From positions 1 through 64,000 of the forward strand of contig JAISHS010000022.1 of assembly GCA_031262405.1 (NCBI GenBank): a stretch of 64,000 bases of DNA, read 5' to 3'. Shown here one piece after another: positions 43,233 to 52,009 of the stretch (positions within the stretch are counted from its first letter, which is position 1; each line of letters begins with the position of its first letter). A program made the position numbers and the translations under genes. The notes under the pieces are model-generated. The model saw nothing but the letters and a program-made list of their open reading frames with translations. It was not told the origin of the DNA and ran no database searches. This DNA comes from Oscillospiraceae bacterium (lineage in GTDB: Bacteria; Bacillota; Clostridia; Oscillospirales; Oscillospiraceae).

Positions 43233-44252
43233 GCCCTTCAGTCCGAACATCCAACTGACAACTTTAATACGGCTGGCTACTTCATATGTCAGGAAAGTTA
43301 GGACAATCGTGCCCAGCATAATAAGCGGAATCTGTATCCAATAATTGCTTGTCAGCTTCAGTATGAAGAAAGCTGTAACAACCAGCCAAGATTGATGAAA
43401 AATATACACTCCAAAGGATGATTTTGAAAGATAGCCGCTCTTCTTGCCGCTGAAATCGAGGTAGTGTCTCCCCAGACCCAGAAGAGTCAGGATTGCAAAC
43501 CAGCTTACAGCCTCGTAGCATATGTGATTAAAAATACTTGTGAGTATGTATCCGACGATTGTTATAGGAAGCAGTAAAAAACGGTATTTTTCGAGCTTTT
43601 CAAGCACATTTTCATTCGATAGAAAGAAATACCCCAGCAGAAAATACGCCAGATATTCGGTTGGACTTCTGCCGCCGATTTCCAGCAGCATATTCCCGAT
43701 ACAGGGCGCAAGCCCCAATAAAAGAAGAAGCACCAGAGGAATATCGTCGCCGAGAGTGTCCTTGCCTTTTTTCTTATGCCAAAGCATAAATGGAAGACTG
43801 ATGATTGATATTACAAAAAGAAAAAGTATGAACCACAGCTGCCCCGGTGTAAAAGCGCCGTCAGTACCCCAAAAATCGGTCAGCTTAGTAAAATAATCCA
43901 AATAATTAGCTTCACCCTTATGAAATAAGCTCGCAAGATATGCTTGTATCGGAATCAGAAGCAGCAATCCGAAAATCAGCGGGACAAGAAGCCTGTTTAC
44001 CCGTTCCTTGGCATACTCACCCGCGCTTCGCCGCCTGAGGGCATAGCGGGAGCTTATCCCCGCGACGGCAAAGAGCAGCGGCATCATCCAAACCCAATTT
44101 ATATGGATGAACATACTTGGAAAGGCCAGAGCCTCGCCGTTGACGTAAAACGCCTCGCCCCAATTATTATAAATCATGAAGGTGTGATAAGGGAAAAGCA
44201 TTAGGATTGTCACGACCCGCAGATTGTCAAGGTAGTGTTTTCTGTTTGTCAC
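43227..44252 (-). CDS. Acyltransferase 3 family membrane protein
   Basis: 341 residues with about ten hydrophobic segments. The N-terminal YLDNLRVVTILMLFPYHTF region matches the acyltransferase-3 family (the His lies in the first segment), which transfers acyl groups to extracytoplasmic sugars or lipids. The C-terminal YLSKSSFGVYIFHQSWL motif is also characteristic. Its codon use is clearly more AT-rich than murF and ddl next to it, suggesting transfer. It starts 31 nt after the murF stop on the same strand. The acceptor molecule is unknown. Confidence 0.88.
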   Translation of the reverse strand: MTNRKHYLDNLRVVTILMLFPYHTFMIYNNWGEAFYVNGEALAFPSMFIHINWVWMMPLLFAVAGISSRYALRRRSAGEYAKERVNRLLVPLIFGLLLLIPIQAYLASLFHKGEANYLDYFTKLTDFWGTDGAFTPGQLWFILFLFVISIISLPFMLWHKKKGKDTLGDDIPLVLLLLLGLAPCIGNMLLEIGGRSPTEYLAYFLLGYFFLSNENVLEKLEKYRFLLLPITIVGYILTSIFNHICYEAVSWFAILTLLGLGRHYLDFSGKKSGYLSKSSFGVYIFHQSWLVVTAFFILKLTSNYWIQIPLIMLGTIVLTFLTYEVASRIKVVSWMFGLKGR

Positions 44253-44282
44253 AATTAAAAACCTCTTTTGTTGCGAGCAGTT

Positions 44283-45647
44283 TCAAAGCCCCCGCAGTGC
44301 CTCGACAATTTCCTCAAACCTCGCGCTGTGCGAGGCCTTGACCAGTACGCTGTCGCCCGATTTTATAAGGCGCGGCAGCGCGGAGATAAGCTCCGCGCGG
44401 GTCTCAAAATGCTTTGCATTTTGAAGTCCCGCCGAGAGCGCCCCGGCATGGGTCTCGCGGGAGAGTCCCCCCGTCGTGAGAAGCAGCTGCACGCCGCTAT
44501 TCGCCGCTTTTGCGCCGACTTCACGGTGCAGCGCTCTCTCATCGTCCCCCAGCTCAAACATATCGCCCAAAATCGCGACGCGCCGCCCGTCAAGCAGGGT
44601 CAGAGAGTCGAGCGCGGAGGCTACAGAGTTTGGGTTGGCGTTGTAGCAGTCGTTGATAATCGTAAGCTCGCCCGAGCTCTCGAGGGCGCTTCGCCCGCCG
44701 ACGGGCGAATACTCGGCGAGTCCCCGGGCGATTTCCTCGTCCGTCAAGCCGAGATAAATCCCCACCGCCGCCGCGCCGAGAGCCGCGGAGACAAGGTGCA
44801 ACCCAAAGGCGCCGAGCCGCGCCTCAAAGCGGCGGGAACCGCCCACGATAGTGAGGCTCATGCCCTCCGCGCCCAGCAGCTTCACATTTTCCGCGCGGAC
44901 AGAACAGTCCTTAGACAGCCCGAAGCGAACCGTTTCGCGGCTGACTTTTATTTTGCAAAGCTGAGCATCGTCGCCGTTTAGGAAGATCACGCCGTTTTCC
45001 GGCAGATAGGGCAGAAGCTCTGTTTTTGCACGCAAAACGCCGTCGAGGTTTTCCAAGAACTCCAGATGCGCATAGCCGATAGCGGAGAAATACGCGATCG
45101 TCGGCCTCACCATTCTTGCCAATTGCGTCATCTCACCAAAGTGCGAGATGCCCAGCTCGATGACCGCCGCCTCGTGTTCCCGGGTCAGACCGAAGAGCGT
45201 GAGCGGCGTACCGAGGTTGTTGTTGAGATTTGCGAAGGTCTTGTGCACCTTAAAGCGTTGCGAGAGCACGTGCCAGAGCAGCTCCTTGGCGGTGGTCTTG
45301 CCGACGCTGCCGGTGACGCCGATTATGGGGATGTCGAACTTGCCCCTGTAAAATTCCGCCGCCGCGCCCAGAGCCTCAACCGTGTCCGGCACGATTATCA
45401 CGGGAATCGGGCAATCCTCCGGCGCGCGCTGACCCAGGGCGCAGACCGCGTCGCGCTGCGCCGCCGCCGCTATAAAGTCGTGCCCGTCGCTTCGCTCGCC
45501 TAAAATCGCGGCGAAAAGGCAGCCGGGAACGGCGTCTCGGCTGTCCTTGACGACGGCATTCAGCGGCGCGTCAGGCTCGGCGAGCGCCCCGACGACTTTG
45601 CCGCCGACCGCCGTAACAAATTCTCTCAGACTAAGCTCCATGCGCAA
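44283..45647 (-). CDS. murF: UDP-MurNAc-tripeptide-D-alanyl-D-alanine ligase
   Basis: 454 residues; adds D-Ala-D-Ala to UDP-MurNAc-tripeptide, the last cytoplasmic step of the peptidoglycan stem. Mur-ligase ATP loop GVTGSVGKTTAKELL near 112, LNNNLGTPLT near 142 and the C-terminal INDCYNANPNSVASALDSL motif near 333 are present. It lies directly downstream of ddl, whose product is its substrate. Confidence 0.96.
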   Translation of the reverse strand: MRMELSLREFVTAVGGKVVGALAEPDAPLNAVVKDSRDAVPGCLFAAILGERSDGHDFIAAAAQRDAVCALGQRAPEDCPIPVIIVPDTVEALGAAAEFYRGKFDIPIIGVTGSVGKTTAKELLWHVLSQRFKVHKTFANLNNNLGTPLTLFGLTREHEAAVIELGISHFGEMTQLARMVRPTIAYFSAIGYAHLEFLENLDGVLRAKTELLPYLPENGVIFLNGDDAQLCKIKVSRETVRFGLSKDCSVRAENVKLLGAEGMSLTIVGGSRRFEARLGAFGLHLVSAALGAAAVGIYLGLTDEEIARGLAEYSPVGGRSALESSGELTIINDCYNANPNSVASALDSLTLLDGRRVAILGDMFELGDDERALHREVGAKAANSGVQLLLTTGGLSRETHAGALSAGLQNAKHFETRAELISALPRLIKSGDSVLVKASHSARFEEIVEALRGL

Positions 45648-45699
45648 AAACCCCTTCGTTATCCTAAGAAGATAAGTAATCCAATAAAATTAGATAATC

Positions 45700-46740
45700 T
45701 CAATACTTGTTATATTTCTTCAAAGAGACCGCGATGATATCCTCGCAGAGCTCACTATAGCCGCGCCCCTGAGCTGCCGCCATTTGCGGCACCAGACTCG
45801 TGGGCGTCATGCCCGGCAGGGTGTTCGCCTCGAGGCAGTAGAGCCGCCCGGCGGCGTCCATGAGAAGATCCACCCGGCAATAGGCCTCCAGCATGAGCGC
45901 ACGATAGGCCGCCTCGCTCACAAGACTGACGCGCTTTGCCTCGTCCTCGGTGATATTTGCGGGGCAAATCTCCTCCGTCAGACCGGCCTGATATTTATTT
46001 TTGTAGTCATAGAAGCCCTCGCGGGGGATAATTTCAATAATCGGCATGGCGACCCCATCCATAACGCCGCAGGTCAGCTCGCGCCCGGCTATGTATTTCT
46101 CGACCAGAACCGCGTCCTCATATTTAAACGCCAGCTCCAGCGCCGGAAGGTAGTCGTCGGGATTGCGAACGATAGAGGTGCCCACGCTCGAGCCGCCGGA
46201 GCAGGGCTTCACGACGCAGGGGAAGCCGATGTTCTCATAAGAATCGGCCGATTTATAGAGGGTTATGCCCATGGGCGTACCTATTCCATAGGCGGCTAGG
46301 AGTTTTTTCGAAAGCTCCTTGTTCATCGCCAGCGCGCTTCCCAGATAGCCGCTGCCGGTATATTTGACGCCAAAAACATCCAGCGTCGCCTGAATCCTGC
46401 CGTTTTCGCCGTCCTCGCCGTGAAGCGCGAGAAAGGTTATGTCGGCGGCGCGGCAAAGCTCGATTACGTTCGCGCCGAGAACGCCAAAGTTGCCGGGCGC
46501 GCGCGCGGCTTTCAGCGCCTCGAGATCGGGCTCCGTCTCGGGCACGGAATAAGGCTCGTCAATCTGCTCGGAAGTAAAGGCCTCCAAGGGCTGCTCGAAA
46601 GGCCGCGAATACCCTAAAAAGGAGTCCACCAGCGCGACAGCGTGGCCGCGCTCACGCAGGGCGCGGGCGATAAGGGTTCCCCCGGTGAGTGAAACGTCCC
46701 TCTCAGAGCTCAGTCCGCCGCAAAGTACAACAATGTTCAT
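45700..46740 (-). CDS. ddl: D-alanine-D-alanine ligase
   Basis: 346 residues from the ATG at 46740 (GAGGTG 7 nt upstream); an ATG three codons earlier lacks this spacing. It makes the D-Ala-D-Ala used by MurF. Motifs are VVLCGGLSSERDVSLTGG at the N-terminus, LALHGEDGENG near 100, CSGGSSVGTS in the ATP-grasp domain near 185, and the C-terminal NTLPGMTPTSLVPQ. Ddl enzymes making D-Ala-D-Lac differ in the omega loop; the loop here (RELTCGVMDG) looks like the ordinary D-Ala type, which is inference. Confidence 0.95.
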   Translation of the reverse strand: MNIVVLCGGLSSERDVSLTGGTLIARALRERGHAVALVDSFLGYSRPFEQPLEAFTSEQIDEPYSVPETEPDLEALKAARAPGNFGVLGANVIELCRAADITFLALHGEDGENGRIQATLDVFGVKYTGSGYLGSALAMNKELSKKLLAAYGIGTPMGITLYKSADSYENIGFPCVVKPCSGGSSVGTSIVRNPDDYLPALELAFKYEDAVLVEKYIAGRELTCGVMDGVAMPIIEIIPREGFYDYKNKYQAGLTEEICPANITEDEAKRVSLVSEAAYRALMLEAYCRVDLLMDAAGRLYCLEANTLPGMTPTSLVPQMAAAQGRGYSELCEDIIAVSLKKYNKY

Positions 46741-46940
46741 GGTTAGCACCTCGATTTGGGAATAATGTTATAAATATAATGATATACAATTATATCATGT
46801 AAAAAGCCGTTTTACAACACTAACCAAACTTACCAAAATATCCGGGCACGCGCCGCCGCGCAAATCGCACAAAAAGTGCACGTTTCAGCGTATAATTTTT
46901 CTCAAGTGGAATAAAATTTAATAGACATACTCCGCAGCTC

Positions 46941-46969
46941 TTGACAAGCGGCGGGAGATATGGTAAATT
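46941..46969 (+). promoter_or_regulatory. Promoter of the feo operon
   Basis: TTGACA, 17-bp spacer, TAAATT. The predicted transcription start falls in or beside the palindrome at 46976. Upstream, 46741-46940 holds AT-rich sequence with one hairpin (GTAAAA-AGCC-GTTTTAC near 46799) and no gene. Confidence 0.75.
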
Positions 46970-46975
46970 CACAGT

Positions 46976-46993
46976 GGTTAGATAAGACTAACC
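46976..46993 (+). promoter_or_regulatory. Feo operator-like palindrome 1
   Basis: GGTTAGATAAGACTAACC: half-sites GGTTAG and CTAACC six bases apart, at the predicted transcription start of feoA. A close copy lies at 47255-47272. The half-site resembles that of DtxR/IdeR-family iron regulators, but the spacing is wider. Confidence 0.7.
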
Positions 46994-47016
46994 GGTGAAT
47001 TCGGGGGTGAAAATAG

Positions 47017-47238
47017 ATGAGAACACTCAGTAATGTCAAAATCGGCGAGTCGGCGACGGTAGCTAAGCTCCATGGCGAGGGCGCGCTAAAGCGCCGCATA
47101 ATGGACATGGGGGTAACCAAGGGCACCGAGCTCTATGTCCGGAAGGTCGCGCCTCTGGGCGACCCAATCGAAGTCACGGTTCGCGGCTACGAGCTGAGCC
47201 TGCGCCGCGAGGACGCTTCAATGATCGAGGTCATTTAG
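47017..47238 (+). CDS. feoA: Ferrous iron transport protein A
   Basis: 73 residues, a single SH3-like domain (KRRIMDMGVTKGTELYV region) that associates with FeoB at the inner membrane. GGGGGTGA is the ribosome site. It is separated from feoB by 53 nt that contain the second palindrome. Confidence 0.93.
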   Translation: MRTLSNVKIGESATVAKLHGEGALKRRIMDMGVTKGTELYVRKVAPLGDPIEVTVRGYELSLRREDASMIEVI

Positions 47239-47254
47239 TTATTTTTTACACACC

Positions 47255-47272
47255 GGTTAAACGCGACTAACC
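47255..47272 (+). promoter_or_regulatory. Feo operator-like palindrome 2
   Basis: GGTTAAACGCGACTAACC, identical to the first palindrome at 14 of 18 positions and again preceded by CACA. It lies in the feoA-feoB gap, 20 nt before the feoB start, with no obvious promoter of its own. Confidence 0.7.
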
Positions 47273-47291
47273 AGAGAGGACGAAGAGGTCT

Positions 47292-49433
47292 ATGGAAATC
47301 AAAATTGCCCTTGCGGGGAACCCGAACAGCGGAAAGACGACTATGTTCAACGACCTAACCGGCTCGTCTCAATATGTCGGCAACTGGCCGGGCGTCACCG
47401 TCGAGAAGAAAGAGGGTCGCCTCAAGGGTCAAAAGGACATCATAATTCAGGATTTACCGGGGATTTATTCCCTCTCTCCCTATACTCTCGAGGAGGTTGT
47501 GGCGCGGAAATATCTTGTCGGCGAGAAGCCGGACGCTATAATCGCGATTGTGGACGGCACCAATATCGAGCGTAACCTATATCTCGCGACCCAGCTGATT
47601 GAGCTTGGCATACCCACCGTCGTCGCGGTGAATATGATGGATCTCGTCCGGCGCAGCGGCGACGTTATCGACTTTGAAAAGCTCGGGAAAGCCCTCGGCT
47701 GCGACGTAATTGAGACCTCCGCGCTAAAGGGCGAAGGCTCGATTGCGGCGGCGCAGCTTGCCGCCGAGCTTGGAGCGCAGCGTAAGATCAAGGAGATTCC
47801 GCCGCTCTTTAACGGCTCAGTGGAGCACGCCATAGCCCACATTGAGGAGATTATAGACGGTCTCGTGGAGGAGCGCTTTCTGCGCTGGTACGCCATAAAG
47901 GTGTTCGAGCGCGACAAAGAAGTGATAGCTGAGCTGAAGCTAACCCCGAGCATTCTGGAGCATCTCGAGAAGCATATAACGGAGTGCGAGCGCGAGCAGG
48001 ACGACGACGCGGAGAGCATTATAACCAACCAGCGCTATGAGTATATAACAAAAATCGTCTCCCGCGCCGTGAAAAAGAAAAAAAGCGGACTCAAAAACAA
48101 CGCCTCAGACAAAATTGACCGCGTTGTGACGAATCGCTTTCTCGCTCTGCCCATCTTTGCGGCGGTTATGTTTTTGGTCTACTATATCTCCATGGGCGCC
48201 GTCGGCGGCGCAGTCACGGATTGGACGAACGAGGTTCTCTTCGGCGAGGTGATAATAACAAACCTCAGCTCCGCCTTTACCGCACTCGGGGTCGCGCCTT
48301 GGCTGACGGGGCTTACGGTGGACGGCATAATCGCGGGGGTCGGCGCGGTAATCGGCTTTGTCCCGCAGATGTTTATACTTTTTCTGCTTTTGAGCATATT
48401 AGAGGATGTGGGCTATATGTCAAGGATAGCCTTCATCATGGACAGACTTTTCCGCCGCTTCGGACTCTCGGGAAAGAGCTTCATTCCGCTGCTCATCGGC
48501 TCCGGCTGCTCTGTGCCGGGGATTATGGCAAGCCGCACTATAGAGAGCGTGCGAGATCGCCGCATGACGGTTATGACGACGAGCTTTATCCCCTGCGGGG
48601 CGAAGCTGCCGATAATCTCAATGCTGGCCGGAGCAATATTCGGAAACAGCCCTTGGGTGGCGGTGAGCGCCTATTTTGTGGGTATTGGCTCCGTCGTAGT
48701 CAGCGGCATTATCCTGAAAAAGACAAAACCCTTCGCCGGAGAGGCGTCGCCCTTCGTTATGGAGCTGCCGCATTACCATATCCCCGCCGCCGAGAGCGTC
48801 CTGCGCGCGACCTGGGAGCGCGGCTGGAGCTTTGTCAAACGCGCGGGCACCGTGATTCTCGCATCCAGCGTAATTTTATGGTTCCTGCAGGCCTTCGGAA
48901 TCGAAAACGGCGCGCTGACTATGGTGACGGACAACAATTCGAGTCTGCTGTCGAGTCTCGGCGGCTTCATCGCCCCGGTGTTCTCACCTCTGGGCTTCGG
49001 CGACTGGAAGGCCGCCGTCGCAACCCTAACGGGGCTACTCGCCAAGGAAAATGTCGTGGGAACCTTCGGAGTGCTCTATGGCGCGGCAAGTGCCGCCGAG
49101 TCCGGCGGAAACCTCTGGTCAGCCCTCGCCGCCGATTTTACGGGGCTAACCGCCTATAGCTTCATGCTCTTCAACCTGCTCTGCGCCCCCTGCTTTGCCG
49201 CGATGGGCGCGATTCGTCAGGAGATGAAGAGCGCCGCTTGGACCTGGGGAGCCATCGGCTACATGACGGTCTATGCCTACTGTATCTGCCTCATGGTGTA
49301 TCAGTTCGGGCTGCTGCTCTCAACCGGGCAGCTGAGCGCCGCCACCTTCATTGCGCTTGCCGTCGCGATAGTGTTTATCTATATGCTTACGCGGCGCAAC
49401 AACAATTTGCGCGCGACGAAATCTGCCGATTAA
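47292..49433 (+). CDS. feoB: Ferrous iron transporter FeoB
   Basis: 713 residues. The N-terminal GTPase domain has GNPNSGKTTMFNDLTG near residue 9, DLPGIYSL near 57 and NMMD near 117; a helical spacer and ~10 membrane segments from about 290 follow, including the conserved gate regions GSGCSVPGIMASRT and the second FeoB_C repeat with CAPCFAAMGAIRQE. It imports Fe2+ across the membrane and is encoded with FeoA and a Cys-rich accessory protein. Start follows AGAGAGGACGAAGAGG. Confidence 0.97.
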   Translation: MEIKIALAGNPNSGKTTMFNDLTGSSQYVGNWPGVTVEKKEGRLKGQKDIIIQDLPGIYSLSPYTLEEVVARKYLVGEKPDAIIAIVDGTNIERNLYLATQLIELGIPTVVAVNMMDLVRRSGDVIDFEKLGKALGCDVIETSALKGEGSIAAAQLAAELGAQRKIKEIPPLFNGSVEHAIAHIEEIIDGLVEERFLRWYAIKVFERDKEVIAELKLTPSILEHLEKHITECEREQDDDAESIITNQRYEYITKIVSRAVKKKKSGLKNNASDKIDRVVTNRFLALPIFAAVMFLVYYISMGAVGGAVTDWTNEVLFGEVIITNLSSAFTALGVAPWLTGLTVDGIIAGVGAVIGFVPQMFILFLLLSILEDVGYMSRIAFIMDRLFRRFGLSGKSFIPLLIGSGCSVPGIMASRTIESVRDRRMTVMTTSFIPCGAKLPIISMLAGAIFGNSPWVAVSAYFVGIGSVVVSGIILKKTKPFAGEASPFVMELPHYHIPAAESVLRATWERGWSFVKRAGTVILASSVILWFLQAFGIENGALTMVTDNNSSLLSSLGGFIAPVFSPLGFGDWKAAVATLTGLLAKENVVGTFGVLYGAASAAESGGNLWSALAADFTGLTAYSFMLFNLLCAPCFAAMGAIRQEMKSAAWTWGAIGYMTVYAYCICLMVYQFGLLLSTGQLSAATFIALAVAIVFIYMLTRRNNNLRATKSAD

Positions 49434-49458
49434 ACCCTGCACTAAAGGAAGTGATCGA

Positions 49459-49641
49459 ATGCTCCAATTTATAATTGAAAATCTTGCGACTATAATTATC
49501 GGCGCGCTTGTCGCGGCGCTCTTCGTCTACTGCGTGGTGAAGCTTGTGCGCGAGAGAAAGGGCGGAGACTGCTCCGCCTGCGGCTGCAACTGCGCCTCCT
49601 GCCCCAACTCCGCCGGCTGCCATAGCCCCCCTAAAAAATAA
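49459..49641 (+). CDS. FeoB-associated Cys-rich membrane protein
   Basis: 60 residues; one N-terminal membrane segment (about 8-30) followed by a Cys-rich tail CSACGCNCASCPNSAGC, as in the FeoB-associated Cys-rich family. It follows feoB by 25 nt and probably assists iron passage or stability of the transporter; that role is inferred. Confidence 0.88.
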   Translation: MLQFIIENLATIIIGALVAALFVYCVVKLVRERKGGDCSACGCNCASCPNSAGCHSPPKK

Positions 49642-49651
49642 ACCAACCGCG

Positions 49652-49687
49652 AAAAAGTCCCGAAGCAAGTTGCCTCGGGACTTTTTT
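49652..49687. terminator. Bidirectional terminator after the feo operon
   Basis: AAAAAGTCCCGA and TCGGGACTTTTTT form a stem with a short loop, between the convergent feo operon and mscS-type gene. Confidence 0.85.
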
Positions 49688-49690
49688 CGT

Positions 49691-50530
49691 TCACTGTTTC
49701 TTCATCTCCACCGTTAGGTGGTTATACGGTATCGAAACTCCCGCTGAGTCGAGCGCGCCCTTGACGCTCTCGAGAGCGGCGCTGCGCAGCTCCCAATAGT
49801 CCTCGGTCTTGCACCAGAACCGCGTCATGATGTCGACCGAAGAGTCGCTCAGCTCCCAAACCCGCACAAAGGGCGGCTCGGGCTCCGAGAGAACCCGCGT
49901 ATCCTTCGCGATTGTGCCCTCAATAACCGCCCGGGCCTTTGCCAGATCGCTCTCATAGGCGACGGGGAAGGTGAGGTCGATTCTGCGCTTGTCCGCGACG
50001 GAAAAGTTTACCACTGTCTCGTCCGCGAGCTTGCCATTGGGGATATAAATCCTGCGGTTGTCTATGGTGACGAGCACCGTGTGAATCACGCCAATCTCGG
50101 CGACCGTGCCGGAGAAGGCGCCCGCCTCTATGAAATCACCGGTGGAAAAGGGCTTGCTCGAGAGCAGAAACAGCCCCCCCGCGACATTTGAGAGCGAGTC
50201 CTGCAGCGCCAGCGAGACCGCCAGACCCAGAGCGCCCAGAATCGTGATGAGCGAGGTAATCGGAATACCCAGCTGCGAGGCGATTATTATGAACAGAACA
50301 AAATACAGCAGGAGCTTTATAGTCTTGAGCAGAAACTCACGCAGACTTAAGTCCAGCCGCCCGCTTTTTTTGAGTAGCTTGCGAAGGATTTTACTTAAGA
50401 TATTTACGAGCAATAAGCCTAACAGCAAAATGATTACCGCAGACAGGAGTTTAGTGACCTGAAGATTACTCAGCACCTTGCCTAACTGCACCCAAGTTCC
50501 TTCGTCTATGGAATCGGCATTAGCAAACAT
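49691..50530 (-). CDS. MscS-family mechanosensitive channel
   Basis: 279 residues from the ATG at 50530, preceded at 7 nt by AGGGGGA. Three hydrophobic segments (about 25-48, 65-88, 92-118); the third is the pore helix, with the Gly/Ala pattern GALGLAVSLALQDSLSNVAGG. The beta domain (about 125-190) includes KPFSTGDFIEAG and YIPNGKL, and the C-terminal cage domain completes the small-MscS layout. It opens under membrane tension to release solutes. Confidence 0.93.
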   Translation of the reverse strand: MFANADSIDEGTWVQLGKVLSNLQVTKLLSAVIILLLGLLLVNILSKILRKLLKKSGRLDLSLREFLLKTIKLLLYFVLFIIIASQLGIPITSLITILGALGLAVSLALQDSLSNVAGGLFLLSSKPFSTGDFIEAGAFSGTVAEIGVIHTVLVTIDNRRIYIPNGKLADETVVNFSVADKRRIDLTFPVAYESDLAKARAVIEGTIAKDTRVLSEPEPPFVRVWELSDSSVDIMTRFWCKTEDYWELRSAALESVKGALDSAGVSIPYNHLTVEMKKQ

Positions 50531-50714
50531 TTTAAATTCCCCCTGCACTCTTATTTTACGAAATTATCTATCCATATTTGCGAAACCGTCTGTCTTCACT
50601 GTCAATTTGTCATATATAATAACACTTTTTCCCTAAACTTGCAACATCCAAATCAGGCGTCGGGGAGAGCAGCCCTCACCACGCGGGTTTTCCGAGCATA
50701 AGATATAACGAATG

Positions 50715-50748
50715 GCGGCTTACCGGACTTAAGGTAGGCTGCTTTTTT
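50715..50748 (+). terminator. Plus-strand terminator upstream of cotJA with no gene before it
   Basis: GCGGCTTACC and GGTAGGCTGC form a 10-bp stem (two G-T wobbles) with an 8-nt loop, followed by TTTTTT. The mscS-type gene upstream runs the other way, so the terminator must end a short transcript starting within 50531-50714; a TATAAT lies at 50615-50620. It is either a small RNA or an attenuator in the cotJ leader. Confidence 0.6.
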
Positions 50749-50789
50749 CTTGTAATACAGACTCTCAAAAAATGAAAGGAGAACAACCT

Positions 50790-51008
50790 TTGGAAAGTAT
50801 AAACGCAACGGGATTTCGGATTATGTCTCCGACAGACGAGACCCCGACGCCCGGATATCCCGGCGATGAAAAGGTTCTTGCCATGGCATATGTCAAGTGG
50901 CAGGACTGGAAAGAGACCTACAGCGAAGAAGACGCGCTCAAAAACGGCACGCTCTTTAAAGAACTGAACCTGCCCTTCAGGGGCGAGGGAGGAGGCAGCG
51001 CGACATGA
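50790..51008 (+). CDS. cotJA: Spore coat-associated protein CotJA
   Basis: 72 residues from the TTG at 50790, chosen because AAAGGAG lies 8 nt upstream; the earlier ATG at 50772 overlaps that site. CotJA features are LAMAYVKWQDW and GTLFKELNLPF. It is part of the cotJABC operon and made in the mother cell during sporulation in known organisms. It overlaps cotJB by 4 nt. Confidence 0.9.
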   Translation: MESINATGFRIMSPTDETPTPGYPGDEKVLAMAYVKWQDWKETYSEEDALKNGTLFKELNLPFRGEGGGSAT

Positions 51009-51262
51009 GCGAGAGAAAAAAGCTGTTGAAACAGATTCAGGAGTGCGACTTCGTGCTCTATGAGACCGCGCTGTTTCTGGACACACACCCCAGCAACCGT
51101 GCGGCACTGCAAAATTACCGTAAGCATCAGTTAAAGCGCCGCGACCTGGTAGAAACATTCACAAAGAAATTCGGAATGCTTGAGCACGATGATTTTGGCG
51201 GCGGTATAAGCTGGAGCTGGGTCGATTCACCCTGGCCCTGGGAAAGTGAAAAGGAGGCGTAA
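51005..51262 (+). CDS. cotJB: Spore coat protein CotJB
   Basis: 85 residues with the CotJB segments LLKQIQECDFVLYETALFLDTHP and the Trp-rich end WSWVDSPWPWE. Middle gene of cotJABC; its ATG overlaps cotJA and it is followed 4 nt later by cotJC. Function in the coat is structural and dependent on CotJA and CotJC in Bacillus. Confidence 0.93.
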   Translation: MSERKKLLKQIQECDFVLYETALFLDTHPSNRAALQNYRKHQLKRRDLVETFTKKFGMLEHDDFGGGISWSWVDSPWPWESEKEA

Positions 51263-51266
51263 AAAT

Positions 51267-51905
51267 ATGTGGAAATATGATAAGAAGCTCCAATACCCCG
51301 TGAAAATTAAGAACCCGAACCCCAAGCTTGCGCAGGCAATAATGAGCCAGCTCGGCGGACCGGACGGCGAACTCGGCGCATCGATGCGCTATCTGAACCA
51401 GCGTTACAGCTGCCCCTTCGGCGAAATCACAGCCACACTCACAGACATCGGCACTGAGGAACTCGCGCACATGGAGATGATCTCTGCGATTGTGCTGCAG
51501 CTCACAAAAAACCTCACGATAGACGAGATAAAGAAGTCCGGCTTCGACCAATACTTTGTCGATCACACGACGGGCATCTACCCCGTTTCCGCCGCCGGCG
51601 TGCCCTACACAATGGCATATATCGAGAGCAAGGGCGACCTGCTGACGGATCTGCACGAGGACCTCGCGGCGGAGCAGAAGGCGCGGACGACCTATGACAA
51701 CATCCTGCGCATGGCGGACGATCCCGACGTGCGCGATGTAATCAAGTTCCTGCGCCAGCGTGAGCTGGTACACTACCAGCGTTTCGGCGAGGCTCTGCGC
51801 ATAGCACAGGAGAAGCTCAACGCGAAGAACTATTACCTCTTCAACCCCGAATTCGACGTCAAACAGCGCGAAGAAACGCTGAAGAATAAACCGAAGAAAT
51901 TCTAA
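51267..51905 (+). CDS. cotJC: CotJC, manganese catalase-like spore coat protein
   Basis: 212 residues from the ATG at 51267, which has AAGGAGG 9 nt upstream. It is a ferritin-fold manganese catalase homologue: metal-binding Glu/His residues are in TEELAHMEMISAIV near 68 and HEDLAAEQKARTTYDNI near 130. In spore formers CotJC is a coat protein that may remove peroxide. The operon is closed by the hairpin at 51956. Confidence 0.95.
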   Translation: MWKYDKKLQYPVKIKNPNPKLAQAIMSQLGGPDGELGASMRYLNQRYSCPFGEITATLTDIGTEELAHMEMISAIVLQLTKNLTIDEIKKSGFDQYFVDHTTGIYPVSAAGVPYTMAYIESKGDLLTDLHEDLAAEQKARTTYDNILRMADDPDVRDVIKFLRQRELVHYQRFGEALRIAQEKLNAKNYYLFNPEFDVKQREETLKNKPKKF

Positions 51906-51955
51906 GCTCCACTGCAAGGCGGAAGTATTAGAATAATTACAAAGGCTGAGCGTTA

Positions 51956-51985
51956 CAAAAGAGCTGCCTCCGAGCAGCTCTTTTG
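51956..51985 (+). terminator. Terminator of the cotJ operon
   Basis: CAAAAGAGCTG and CAGCTCTTTTG pair around an 8-nt loop, followed by TTT; it lies between cotJC and the convergent formimidoyltransferase gene. Confidence 0.85.
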
Positions 51986-52009
51986 TTTATCGCCCACGCG
52001 CGACGCTTT

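Noticed and set aside
48221-49159. 312-codon frame inside feoB
   Set aside because: Shifted frame within an intact feoB; Arg-rich composition typical of a GC-rich shadow.
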